Shown: positions 37,208 through 45,926 of the stretch, piece after piece
How the letters are laid out: every line of letters begins with the position of its first letter
How positions within the stretch are numbered: position 1 is the stretch's first letter
Assembly: GCA_016713425.1 (NCBI GenBank)
Contig: JADJPE010000005.1
Span: forward strand, 3,162,001-3,226,000
Direction: 5' to 3'
Origin: Deltaproteobacteria bacterium
GTDB taxonomy: Bacteria; Myxococcota; Kuafuiibacteriia; Kuafuiibacteriales; Kuafuiibacteriaceae
Length of the DNA stretch: 64,000 nucleotides
The notes under the pieces: generated by a model
Database searches by the model: none
The model's input: only the letters and a program-made list of their open reading frames with translations
What the model was told of the DNA's origin: nothing
Made by a program: the position numbers and the translations under genes

Positions 37208-37900
37208 ATGGACACAATGCACAAAATGACCCTTCTCGTGGCGAGCGTCCTCGTGGGCAATGTGCTCGTTGCGAGCGTGCTTCGTGCCCAACCGCTGGTG
37301 GGCGGTGCCACCGGCCAGGAGTACACAGACCGCGCTCTGCAGCTTCGCCAAGAGGACGCGGTGGCGTATTACGAGCTCTACGCCGAGAAAGATGTGGTCT
37401 TCCTTCGAGAGGTGTTCGACCAGTATCTCAGGGGAGCAACGCAGACCATAAACCCGGTGGCACTCGACGGGCTTCAGACGAAGAAGAAGTCGAAGAGGGG
37501 CAACAAGAGCACGAACAACAGCAAGGTCAAGAGCAAGGTCAAGAGCAAGGTCAAGAGCAAGAGTAAGAGCAAGAGCAAGAGCAAGAGCAAGAGCAAGAGC
37601 AAGAGCAAGAAGATGGACAAGGACATGAACCAGGACAAGACGGACGGCCTGGCGAACTTCTCGAAGGACTACTTCAAGAGCAAGTTCATGTTGGTGCAGA
37701 GGGTGCCTTTCGTGGGCGGTGGCAATATCCTCTCCATCGTCTTCGTCGACAAGCCGGACAAGATGTTCGATTGTTGGGTGTTCGAGACAACGGATGGCAC
37801 GTTCGACTTGAGGGCGTTCACTCAGGACACGACTTTCACGCCGAGCGAGATTCAGACGGTGTACAAGAACTACTTGAACGATCCGAAGGCAAGGCGCTAG
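37208..37900 (+). CDS. Secreted protein with Lys-Ser repeat
   Basis: ATG 37208 (MDTMHKMTLLVASVLVG) precedes a signal peptide (LLVASVLVGNVLVASVLRAQP); an earlier start at 37160 is possible. The 230-residue product has a helical N-terminal part (AVAYYELYAEKDVVFLREV). A very basic (Lys-Ser-Lys/Val)n stretch of about 45 residues follows, coded by a 6/12-bp aagagc/aaggtc repeat. The C-terminal domain (FMLVQRVPFVGGGNILSIVF, MFDCWVFETTDGTFDLRAF) is beta-rich. The basic tract could bind polyanions (DNA, teichoic-like polymers, polyphosphate) outside the cell. No family is recognised. Confidence 0.7.
   Translation: MDTMHKMTLLVASVLVGNVLVASVLRAQPLVGGATGQEYTDRALQLRQEDAVAYYELYAEKDVVFLREVFDQYLRGATQTINPVALDGLQTKKKSKRGNKSTNNSKVKSKVKSKVKSKSKSKSKSKSKSKSKSKKMDKDMNQDKTDGLANFSKDYFKSKFMLVQRVPFVGGGNILSIVFVDKPDKMFDCWVFETTDGTFDLRAFTQDTTFTPSEIQTVYKNYLNDPKARR
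37500..37613. repeat. 6/12-bp tandem repeat coding (Lys-Ser)n
   Basis: Nearly perfect aagagc units with occasional aaggtc produce the KVKSKVKSKSKSK tract of the secreted protein. The plus strand is purine-rich here. Confidence 0.85.
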
Positions 37901-37913
37901 CGAAGCAAAACGT

Positions 37914-38048
37914 ATGGAGGATCAGGACCTCGGTGACCTTGCCGCAGAGTCCGGAGCGACGGCGATATCTCGCATCGTGATTTCGCGAGACGGCGTATCG
38001 CTGAAGGTCGCGGTGCCCATGCCTAAGGGCACTACCTACTCGTCGTAG
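37914..38048 (+). CDS. Possible 44-aa protein
   Basis: A short frame (MEDQDLGDLAAESGATAISR, then IVISRDGVSLKVAVPMPKG) begins 13 bp after the stop of the Lys-Ser protein and overlaps the end of the convergent gene by 13 bp. The sequence looks protein-like and is in operon position, but nothing else supports it. Confidence 0.25.
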   Translation: MEDQDLGDLAAESGATAISRIVISRDGVSLKVAVPMPKGTTYSS

Positions 38049-39640
38049 CCGAGGACGCATTCCACCGGCAGGCCAACCTGCGATCGAAGCGACTGGAGGT
38101 CGATCACCCGTCGGGCGTAGTAGGCATGTCGTTCCCGGAACCGTGAGGGCACTTCGTCGTCTCGCGCGTCGGTCGGTATTGTGGGACACCGGGTTCTCGG
38201 AGCCATTCGCCGGGCGCGCGCGGCGGAGATCTCCGTGGGAACCTCGAGTCGTCCGTTCTCGAACGAAACGGTTTGGTCGTAGAAGACCTTCATCACCTCT
38301 GCGCCCAGCTTGAGATCCCACACGACGAGGTGCCGCCTCACACCGGTTCCCCGGTCCAGAAGCAGGCGGTCCTTCCAGATGCCTTTGAAGAAGATCGCGC
38401 TCCGTCCGTTCGCGTCGTATCGCGGCTGGGCCAACGTCGGTTGCGGAGACGCCGTCGAATCGGACGGCTCGCGAAGCGCACGGCCCGACGATGCTTCGGC
38501 TCGGCGCCCATCGATGGTTGGCAGGATCGAGCAGGCCATGGCGCTCGATTCGGACACTTGCGGACGCCGGAAGACCTGGAATGCGGGCCTTTCGCTACGC
38601 GTGTCGTCGACGCCGACGACGTAGTCATCGTAGAGCAGGCAAAGCCTGCCCGTATTGACGAAGCGTTGCGCACTCACGACCCACGGGCTTCCCGCTTCAC
38701 CTTTCGTCGGACGCGACGTCGCACGCCATGGCAACGCGCCCACCGGCTCGACGAACGCTTGCTCGTCATCCAGACTCACTCCAAAGAAACGCCAGTCGAC
38801 CGTCCGGCCATCGGTCCGATGAAACACTGGGACGACGACCAAGATGCGACGCGGATCGGGCGTCTCGTAGTAGCGCATTGTACCCAGCAGATTCGTGGCC
38901 ATCGGGTCGCTGTGAAAGGCCTCGACCTCGCCGACGAGGCGCTGCCTTCCGTCGGAACGAACGAGGAAGATCGTGGCCCTCGCGTTGCACGACGCCGCCT
39001 CGATCCACTGCGGGGCATCGGCGCAGTCAAAAGGTCTGCCTTCCCCCGGAGCCCCGGAAGAACCGGTGCGTCTCATGGCGCAGGTGCAGGTGGCCGTTGG
39101 AAAAAGCCGAGCTCTTCGAGATGCCTTCGACTCCGAAGTGGTCGACAGGCGCATGGGGAAGTTCTGCGGGGCGAGCTGGGCGTTGAGTCGGATGCCATGC
39201 GCGGTAAGCTCTCGGCTGATGTCGTCGAGACTGAAGACCGGCGGATTGCCATGTGGCTTCGATTGTAGGGCGAGGGCGGCATTCGAACGCGTGTCCCAGA
39301 CGACGAACCCATGAACGCCTCTCGGACTGCATGCGGGCGCATCTGTGTCGCCGGGCGGATGTCGCGGGTCGCGGACGCCGGACGGTTCGCCCTTCCGACA
39401 GCGTTCGCACTCCGCACCGTACCTTTCGACGTACGCGAACTTGCCGTCCGGGGAGAAACCAAGCGGGAGGATGGCATCGGACACCGCAGGTTCGTGCCCG
39501 ACGGGCGGCGCATCCAGCCTCGCGAGAAGGGCATGCAGCTCGTCCAACATGCGGCCGTCTTTCGCCGAGGGCAAAGAGGTACCGAGGAAGCCAAGCGCAG
39601 CGAGAGCGGCAAGCGCAAACACAAGGGGTGACGATAGCAC
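38036..39640 (-). CDS. Membrane-anchored or secreted protein of unknown function
   Basis: The reading frame is open to 39985, but that part overlaps the MATE gene. A GTG at 39640 begins at a hydrophobic segment (VLSSPLVFALAALAALGFLG), giving 534 residues; the start is uncertain. The mature part is beta-rich with repeated short strands (AYVERYGAECERC, GVHGFVVWDTRSNAALALQ, RRHLVVWDLKLGAEVMKVFY), suggestive of a WD- or beta-propeller-like fold. Several cysteines are present. It follows the MATE gene (stop at 39688) and may be co-transcribed. Confidence 0.55.
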   Translation of the reverse strand: MLSSPLVFALAALAALGFLGTSLPSAKDGRMLDELHALLARLDAPPVGHEPAVSDAILPLGFSPDGKFAYVERYGAECERCRKGEPSGVRDPRHPPGDTDAPACSPRGVHGFVVWDTRSNAALALQSKPHGNPPVFSLDDISRELTAHGIRLNAQLAPQNFPMRLSTTSESKASRRARLFPTATCTCAMRRTGSSGAPGEGRPFDCADAPQWIEAASCNARATIFLVRSDGRQRLVGEVEAFHSDPMATNLLGTMRYYETPDPRRILVVVPVFHRTDGRTVDWRFFGVSLDDEQAFVEPVGALPWRATSRPTKGEAGSPWVVSAQRFVNTGRLCLLYDDYVVGVDDTRSERPAFQVFRRPQVSESSAMACSILPTIDGRRAEASSGRALREPSDSTASPQPTLAQPRYDANGRSAIFFKGIWKDRLLLDRGTGVRRHLVVWDLKLGAEVMKVFYDQTVSFENGRLEVPTEISAARARRMAPRTRCPTIPTDARDDEVPSRFRERHAYYARRVIDLQSLRSQVGLPVECVLGYDE

Positions 39641-39687
39641 GTACGTGTGTCGAGTGGCATTCGTCGCGCGCCTCGGAGAGCTGGGCG

Positions 39688-41061
39688 TCAGCGCCTCTGA
39701 CCAATGATCCGCTGGCTCATCATCGTCTGACCAATCATCCTCTGGGTTTTGCGCGAAAAGCGCCAAGTGAGAAGCACGGCCGCTACGGTGAGTCCGGCGA
39801 TCAGGGCCAACCACGGACCGTTCGCGCCCAGAGGCGAAGGGGCGCTGAACCATGCAAGCGGAAAGGCGACCGCCCAGTAGGCCACGAGGACCATCGCGAG
39901 CGGGATGCGCGTATCCTTGAGGCCTCGAAGGGCGCCGCCGGCAGCCACCTGAAGACCGTCGGAAATCTGGAACAATGCGACCCATTGAAGCAACTCGGCG
40001 GCGAGGTCAATGACCGATGCATCGCCGGTGTACACACCCGCAATGGTCCGCCGCGCAACGAAGATGAGCACCGACATCGCCGTCATGAACAAGATGGCGA
40101 GTTTGATGCCAAGGAAGCCTCGAAACCGAGCTTCGGCAAGGTCCCCGGCTCCCATGGCGTGACCGACGCGAACCGTCGTCGCCATGCCAAGTCCTTGCGG
40201 CACCATGAACGTCATCGCGGCAACATTGATGGCCACCTGGTGAGCCGCCGTCGCGACCGCGCCGATCCGTCCGAGGAGGAAAGCGACGGCGGAAAAGATT
40301 CCTGCCTCAAGAAGGATGCTGAATCCAATCGGCAAACCGAGGTGCAGCAGCGCACGCATGCGTCGCCACGACGGAAGACTCAGGGAGGAGAAGAGACCGT
40401 GCGCGCGGTGATGGTCGCTCACGCTCATGACAAGAAGCCACGCGGCAAGACAACACCACATGCCGATCGCGGTCGCGATACCGCAACCTCGAGCACCGAG
40501 CGGCGGAAGCCCGAACGCGCCAAAGATGAGCACCGTGTTGCCGACGATGTTCACGACCAACCCGACGAGACTCACCCAAAGAACCGGCGTGGTCCGCGCA
40601 ATGCCTTCGCTGAAGAGGCGAAGTGCCGCCGCGATGAGATACGCCGGAATGCCCCACGAGACCGCATCCAAATAGTCACACGCGATCGGAATGACAGACG
40701 CCTCGATGCCAGCCAACACAAAGACGCTTCGGGCGTGTCGAAGTGCGACAAAAACTAGGCCCCCCAACGCAAGACCTAGCCACAAACCTTGCCGCACAAC
40801 TGGCGTGATCTCCTCATGCTGGCCCGCGCCGCGCAGACTCGCCACGGACGGACTGATGGCCATCAGAACGCCCTTTCCGAAGAGCATGAGCGTGATCCAA
40901 ACGCTGTTCCCCATCGCGATGGCCGCGAGTTCCACGGGTCCCACGCGTCCGATCATGATCGTGTCTACGAAGCCGATCCCACTTTCGAGAAGCTGAGCCG
41001 CGACCAGCGGCATGGCCAACCGCGTCAGGGCGACCATTTCGGTGCGACTCTTTGTGTTCAT
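39688..41061 (-). CDS. MATE-family multidrug/sodium antiporter
   Basis: ATG 41061 (MNTKSRTEMVALTRLAMPL) gives 457 residues with about twelve membrane helices. MATE signatures include AMPLVAAQLLESGIGFVDTI, GRVGPVELAAIAMGNSVW, a second repeat beginning LGLPIGFSILLEAGIFSAVA, and HQVAINVAAMTFMVPQGLG. NorM-type MATE proteins exchange cationic drugs for Na+ or H+ across the inner membrane. A longer frame up to 41157 has no features. The C-terminus ends in a small duplicated IGQ element coded by a direct repeat near 39700-39740. The 284-bp gap upstream, to the lamin-tail gene, shows no gene. Confidence 0.9.
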   Translation of the reverse strand: MNTKSRTEMVALTRLAMPLVAAQLLESGIGFVDTIMIGRVGPVELAAIAMGNSVWITLMLFGKGVLMAISPSVASLRGAGQHEEITPVVRQGLWLGLALGGLVFVALRHARSVFVLAGIEASVIPIACDYLDAVSWGIPAYLIAAALRLFSEGIARTTPVLWVSLVGLVVNIVGNTVLIFGAFGLPPLGARGCGIATAIGMWCCLAAWLLVMSVSDHHRAHGLFSSLSLPSWRRMRALLHLGLPIGFSILLEAGIFSAVAFLLGRIGAVATAAHQVAINVAAMTFMVPQGLGMATTVRVGHAMGAGDLAEARFRGFLGIKLAILFMTAMSVLIFVARRTIAGVYTGDASVIDLAAELLQWVALFQISDGLQVAAGGALRGLKDTRIPLAMVLVAYWAVAFPLAWFSAPSPLGANGPWLALIAGLTVAAVLLTWRFSRKTQRMIGQTMMSQRIIGQRR

Positions 41062-41345
41062 GAATCCGTATCCGTGGCTCGCGCATGCGGGATGGCCGTC
41101 TCGTGATCGCGCGCCCGAGGCAACACGTGGTTGACCCATCCGGATGCGCGCGTCCACGACATTCGCCGCCAGATGTGCCGATACGCAGCCCCCGCGGATT
41201 GGGTCGTTCGGCTCGTACCCCCCGTGCGGAGATGTCCTCGCCTATGACTGGAGTCGAAGATGGGTGTGTCGAGATATTCTAGATGTCGGTGCCCACACCG
41301 CCAGCAGCGCCTATCTGGCGCCGCGCCTGATCAACGAGAGCATCA

Positions 41346-42424
41346 CTACCGGCAAGGCTGATTCTCCCGGCCGGGCGATGGCGCACTCAAACACGCACGC
41401 CCCCGCGCATCAACTTGCCAAGCGCGTCGTGGAATCTCCGCGTCTCTCATGAACTCGCGTTCCGGCATGCGTGCGACAGAACGGGCCAAAATAGGTGCTT
41501 TGGGCGCCTCCAGAACCGGGCCGGCACGAATCTCGAGGGGACGGTCGAAATCGAAAGAACCGGTCGACGCGGCCAAACAGACCACACCTGCATCGAGCTT
41601 TGCGCCCTGCGATCCCGCCCAGTCCGCATCGGCCAGCACAATCCGCTCGCCCGCATCGGCGATGCACTCCGGCGGTTCGCGGACAATGCTCTCCCCAGTC
41701 GGATAGCTTCCGTCGACCATGGTGATCGCAATGCCGCTTAACACCACGGCTTCCCGAGCGTTGTTCACAATCTCGACGTAGTCGAGACCGTCGCCCACCG
41801 ACATTGGCTCAGGGATCTCGACCATCACCAGATCGCCTTTGCGAACCTTTCGTAGTGATCGGGCCCGAACTTTTCGGATCGCCCCGCCCCGAACAATGTA
41901 CTTCCCGGTGCGGTCTTGAAGTTTCCGACCATGCTTGCATGGTTCCGCGCACCATGAGGCATAATGCTGGTAGGCTCTTGGATCGACGCTCGCCGGACAC
42001 GCCTCGGTGAGCTCAAAGCCTCCCGCGGTCGGAGCTGGGCACAGAAGGTTGGCAGGAGCTGCCCGCGCAAGGCCTACGCCGTCGTTCAGAACGGCACGGC
42101 CCCATAGGCCACCGCCAAGATCTATCGACTGCGTGACGGCGAGCCCGGACTCGTCAACCGATGGCGTGATCGTGATTCCGCGGAAGGATACTGATCCCGA
42201 AGCATTGTTGCCATGGCCGCCTTCTTCCGTCGTTAAGACAATCAATTGGCCACCGGGAACATCAATGGGGTCCACGGACGCCTCAACCCGTTCGTCCGCA
42301 GCGTTGGAAATGGAGGGAACGCCACAGCCTCATCCCACGGCCTGCCGGTTCCGGCCGCGCCGCTGCCCGCTGGCACTGCTGCAGCCACGAAAGCCATGGG
42401 CAGCAAGGAGAAGCAAAGACTCAT
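41346..42424 (-). pseudogene. Lamin-tail-domain secreted protein, probably frameshifted
   Basis: A signal-peptide frame starts at ATG 42424 (MSLCFSLLPMAFVAAAVPAG) and ends at 42242. A second frame carries the rest of the protein to 41346 and has a stop at 42330-42332. If the two are joined by a frame change between about 42275 and 42330, a continuous protein results that runs from the Gly/Ala-rich leader into CGVPSISNAADERVEASVD. The second frame contains a lamin-tail-like strand set (YVEIVNNAREAVVLSGIAI, MVDGSYPTGESIV). A sequencing error is possible. A GTG start at 42275 could produce a cytosolic fragment. Confidence 0.6.
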
Positions 42425-42526
42425 GACGCCTCGAGCCCTATCACAAACCTCGAACACTCACAGCCGTTGAAGACCGCTGCCGCGCTTTGCATGAGGTTGA
42501 GCGTGAGCGCCTACGGCCCACTAACG

Positions 42527-43498
42527 TCAGGTCGCTACAAACAGCGACAGGTTGATAGCGCCAATGGGAACCGCGCCGGAGAGCGCCTCGCAGCGGTAAA
42601 GCTCGCGCAGCGCGTTGGGGCCGTCCGGTTGATCAACCACTTCTTGGCCCAGAAATTCAGCACGAACGCCAAGTGGCATGCCAGCAAACGGGAGGTTGTC
42701 GGCCCGCAGCGATGCCTCATCGAGCCGTACGCGGAGGCGATCGTATCCGCGTCGGGCACGGCAAAGCGTCGTCGCCGAGCGGATTAGGTCATACGCCAAA
42801 ATGGCGACCGGGAGCGCCGGAAACCGCGGGAAATGGCCCATACATTGTTCTGCCTGCACCACGCCGAGCGAGGCAGATAGCCGGTCTCCCTCGATCTCCA
42901 CGTCGGTCAACGGCGGTTCCGCGGCATAAGGATTTCTGCGTCTGTCTTTGGCGGCCTGAAGATCTGGCGCCAGTATCAAGGAACTGGACCGCCGCTGCCT
43001 GCGGAGCTCCTTTTCATGCGCGCTAAAGATGGCTTCGAACGCACCAGAGGACAGCACCTTGTATGCGACCTCAAGCTCGCAGAGACGCTCACCCTGCTTG
43101 GTTTCCAGCCACGTTGTCGCCGTCGCAATCCGCCCGTTGATCTGAGCCCGACCGCAGTATCCGACGAGGCGCCCATCGCCCACGTGTTCCGGATTTGTCG
43201 GCTGGTGATTTCGCCACTTAAAATTCGCCTCGTAGGCGAGGTAAAAATGCTTGGTACGCTCGGGGTTCGCGAGCGCAGCTGCGCATGAGCCAAGGATAGC
43301 CAGGTGGCGTCCAGCTTCGGCCGACGAAATCGCGGCGTCCTCGTCGCCGAGGGCTTGCTCCACGGGAACGGTCGCCACAAGTGTCCCATCTTGAAGCCGG
43401 CAGATGTCTTCGATGGCGAAATAAGGAGGACGAACCTCAATCAGCTCGAACAGCTCGTCCTCGTGCAGTCGTGGGTCCGAAAGCATAGCACGCATCAT
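42527..43498 (-). CDS. Double-hotdog (FabZ/FabA-like) protein
   Basis: The 323-residue product appears to carry two hotdog folds. The second contains AEQCMGHFPRFPALPVAI, close to the FabZ/FabA dehydratase motif GHFPxxPxxPGV, with the His kept. The first has GRHLAILGSCAAALANPERT and FYLAYEANFKW. Two-domain hotdog proteins in bacteria often act as 3-hydroxyacyl-ACP dehydratases in fatty-acid or polyketide-type pathways. The Gly after the second Pro in FabZ is Val here and the usual catalytic Glu/Asp is not obvious, so activity is uncertain. No other lipid genes are adjacent. Confidence 0.65.
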   Translation of the reverse strand: MMRAMLSDPRLHEDELFELIEVRPPYFAIEDICRLQDGTLVATVPVEQALGDEDAAISSAEAGRHLAILGSCAAALANPERTKHFYLAYEANFKWRNHQPTNPEHVGDGRLVGYCGRAQINGRIATATTWLETKQGERLCELEVAYKVLSSGAFEAIFSAHEKELRRQRRSSSLILAPDLQAAKDRRRNPYAAEPPLTDVEIEGDRLSASLGVVQAEQCMGHFPRFPALPVAILAYDLIRSATTLCRARRGYDRLRVRLDEASLRADNLPFAGMPLGVRAEFLGQEVVDQPDGPNALRELYRCEALSGAVPIGAINLSLFVAT

Positions 43499-43735
43499 CT
43501 ACGCGGAGCCTTGTCCGCGCGCAAGTTCGTGTACTCAACCGTCGATCCCCGCCACAAACTTTGGGAACCCTAGGTCGGCGACGTCCCAGATGCTCCCCAT
43601 CCAACCGGACGCGGTCGCAGTCTTCCGGAGGCGCGGTGACGTGGCTCGTGGCTACGACGCCCAGATCCGAACCGTGAACCGTGATCCGTGATCCGGGGCC
43701 TTTCCCGCTCGCTGCCCGTTCGTCGGTCGCAGAAA

Positions 43736-44896
43736 TCATCGACGCATGTTGGCGACGCCGCGCGGATCTTGTCCGATCGCGCCGCCCGCGGCAGCAACGA
43801 GGTTTGCGATGAAATCCGATTCGCCTGATACCAGCTCGCCGAACACATCCGCCGACCAAACTTTATCGGAGGGTGCGAGACCCACCACCCAGCGCCAGCC
43901 AAGATCCAGTTGCAGGCGCTCAACGAGTTTCTCCCGGTCGACGCTGCCCATCACCCGACCGAGGGCCGCCGCACGGCAGGCCTTTCGCCGGCATGCCTCG
44001 GCGCGGTTGGGCTGCGCAGGGCCGAGGGCATCCCTGATCAGTGTGTTGAATGTCGTACGGAGCAGGCGCAACGGATGGGTCGGTGCCAACACGTTCTCGG
44101 GGTCTATCTCGGCGGGCAGGTACACTGTGCTGATAGGCGCCGCGCGGTGAACCATCTCTCCTTCGTGCCAGGCGGGCTCGTCTGTCTCGCTGATCGTTTC
44201 AAGAGCGTCCTGCGGGATATTCGCTTCGACACCGGGTAGCCTCCCGAGGTGTCGCCTCAGGACATGCGCCGGCGTCTTCTCCCCGCGTTCGATGGCGTCG
44301 AGGTCGGCCTCAAGCTCCGCGGTGTACGCCTTGTCGAAAAGGGGCAGCTCTGGATCAGCAAGGACATCGAGCAGGACGCGGCCAGCCTCGGTCACCCGAA
44401 ACCGACCGGCACCATCGAGAGACAGCCATCCAAGGTCCATGCACTCAAACATCGCCTCGACGTGGCTCGCGTAGGTGGATGGGCGCCCGATATGCTCGTT
44501 CTTCATGACCCGAATGAGATCCGCAACGCCGAGCGGCCCCGCGCCCTCATTGCGAGTTTCGATGACGTCAGCGCCTTCGATGGCGAGCGGGCCGGACGAC
44601 AAAGCCTCGAGCAGGGTCGGATCGTCGGGCAACTCACGGTTCAGCGTGGCTTCCTCTTCTGGGTACAGCTCGGTCCAGCCTGGCTCGACTTGCCGTCTTC
44701 CCCTCGCCTGCGCCGTTTGGTTTTCGCAGTTGGCGACGATGGACACGACCTCAAAGATGGGCGGCCGCATCTTCGAGGCCTGGCCGGCCTTGCGAAGTAA
44801 CGCCCATACCTCCGCATGTTCCTTCGAGTAGAATCTCTCGATATCGTCTTTGGTGAGCGACGCATCGGCGACCGTGATGTTGGGGTGGGTGGTCAC
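43736..44896 (-). CDS. C-terminal half of a type IA DNA topoisomerase (split)
   Basis: This 386-residue frame starts with GTG 44896, overlapping the SUKH stop by 4 bp. It begins where the type IA topoisomerase core resumes after the catalytic segment: EVWALLRKAGQASKMRPPIF matches the LIWxRxxASQM region, EPGWTELYPEEE follows, and ADLIRVMKNEHIGRPSTYAS (GRPSTY at 137-142) is the hallmark of the family. FDKAYTAELEADLDAIERGE continues the core. No TOPRIM and no catalytic-tyrosine motif are present here; TOPRIM is in the protein encoded at 45919. Residues 240-386 are not recognised. It may assemble with the first protein, or it may be a remnant. Confidence 0.85.
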   Translation of the reverse strand: MTTHPNITVADASLTKDDIERFYSKEHAEVWALLRKAGQASKMRPPIFEVVSIVANCENQTAQARGRRQVEPGWTELYPEEEATLNRELPDDPTLLEALSSGPLAIEGADVIETRNEGAGPLGVADLIRVMKNEHIGRPSTYASHVEAMFECMDLGWLSLDGAGRFRVTEAGRVLLDVLADPELPLFDKAYTAELEADLDAIERGEKTPAHVLRRHLGRLPGVEANIPQDALETISETDEPAWHEGEMVHRAAPISTVYLPAEIDPENVLAPTHPLRLLRTTFNTLIRDALGPAQPNRAEACRRKACRAAALGRVMGSVDREKLVERLQLDLGWRWVVGLAPSDKVWSADVFGELVSGESDFIANLVAAAGGAIGQDPRGVANMRR

Positions 44897-45366
44897 GGCG
44901 CCTCCGCAGCAAGTCGCTCATCCAAATAGCTAACCACTTCCGTCAAGACGGCCGCGAGTAACTCCTCGCATGTTGCATACACATGATACGCATCAGCAGT
45001 GGCAACGCTTCGCCGTTCGAACTGTCCCGTCGATGCCACGCGCACGAAGAACTCGTCTTGCCACAGACCGTAGATCGTATCGTCTCCCCGTTCATCAACG
45101 AGCTCGTTTTCGTCTAAGAGATCGATCCGACCGTACCTGTCTTCCTTCGGAATGCTGGCGCCGCAGAAGAACAAGCCGTCGTAGCCTGTGCCGTTCGCTT
45201 TCTTGAGGAGCGCCTCGTAGGATGGGTCGATCACAAGACCAAGCTGCTCGCATGTTGTCCGAAGGTGATCGACTTCTAGCGGCGTTGCAGCGGGGGGGCG
45301 TGAGCCTCCGCGTTGCTCCATGTAGTTTAGGTACCGCTCGAGCGCGGGCTCCCATGCTTCCATCAT
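44893..45366 (-). CDS. SUKH/YrhA-type (SMI1/KNR4) immunity-like protein
   Basis: The 157-residue product has the YrhA/SMI1-KNR4 pattern: a helical start (AWEPALERYLNYMEQRGGSR), then the NGTGYDGLFFCGASI strand, an acidic region with ENELVDERGDD, and a C-terminal helix (ELLAAVLTEVVSYLDERLA). SUKH-family proteins are known immunity proteins for nuclease toxins of bacterial conflict systems. Its ATG overlaps the HNH stop by 4 bp and its stop overlaps the topoisomerase half by 4 bp, so its product would be made together with the HNH nuclease. Neutralising that nuclease is inferred. Confidence 0.75.
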   Translation of the reverse strand: MMEAWEPALERYLNYMEQRGGSRPPAATPLEVDHLRTTCEQLGLVIDPSYEALLKKANGTGYDGLFFCGASIPKEDRYGRIDLLDENELVDERGDDTIYGLWQDEFFVRVASTGQFERRSVATADAYHVYATCEELLAAVLTEVVSYLDERLAAEAP

Positions 45367-45926
45367 CGTCTCCTTGGCCAGAGTTGCAGTTCCTCTGGCT
45401 CCGACAGGCTCGCGGGCGGGTAGACAGCAAAGTTTTCGGCGCGGATCGGCACCGGGTAGTCCACCGTCACCGAATCCCCAGGCGAGAGGCCGCGCGTGAA
45501 TGCGTTCTGGTAGGCCGAAAGCGCCGAGTGCTCACGGTTGTTGCGGAGCAATATCAAGTTCTCAAAAGCGTTCGTTCCACCATCATCCAACGGAATGATG
45601 TGATGTACTTGATACCCGAAAGGTAGATCGCCTTTTGCCATCGCCGCGACCTCAGTCGGGGCGAGACCGTGGACGTAGAGTTCATCTCGCCGTGATTCTG
45701 CCAACTGCCGAAGGTACGCCGTTCGAACCGAGCGATTGAATTCCGTTCGCAACGCGACGCGTTCGGCTTCGGGACGCTTCTTGAACTCGATTCGCTGGAA
45801 CGTCCATCCTTTGTAGCGAAGGATCTTCTTCGCGCCTTTGCGGGGCAGGTAGATGGCGTCACCCCTCTGAAACGCACCGTGGACGAACACCACGCCAGCC
45901 ACGCGCGGATATGTGATGTCACCCAT
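45363..45926 (-). CDS. HNH nuclease, toxin-like, embedded in split topoisomerase
   Basis: The 187-residue product has the HNH motif GYQVHHIIPLDDGGTNAFEN (His108/His109, Asn123), then LILLRNNREHSALSAYQ (His133), followed by a strand with DSVTVDYPVPI. This arrangement is common in C-terminal nuclease domains of polymorphic toxins. Preceding residues 50-90 are helical and charged. The first residues read MGDITYPR, which equals the ITYPR catalytic-tyrosine motif of type IA topoisomerases missing from the upstream ORF. Its ATG lies inside the last 8 bp of the helicase-topoisomerase gene with an excellent Shine-Dalgarno. The SUKH gene behind it is the likely immunity partner. Confidence 0.8.
   Translation of the reverse strand: MGDITYPRVAGVVFVHGAFQRGDAIYLPRKGAKKILRYKGWTFQRIEFKKRPEAERVALRTEFNRSVRTAYLRQLAESRRDELYVHGLAPTEVAAMAKGDLPFGYQVHHIIPLDDGGTNAFENLILLRNNREHSALSAYQNAFTRGLSPGDSVTVDYPVPIRAENFAVYPPASLSEPEELQLWPRRR

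Noticed and set aside
39641..39985. N-terminal extension of the 38036 gene into the MATE gene
   Set aside because: It runs through the conserved MATE C-terminus in another frame and has no features before the hydrophobic segment.
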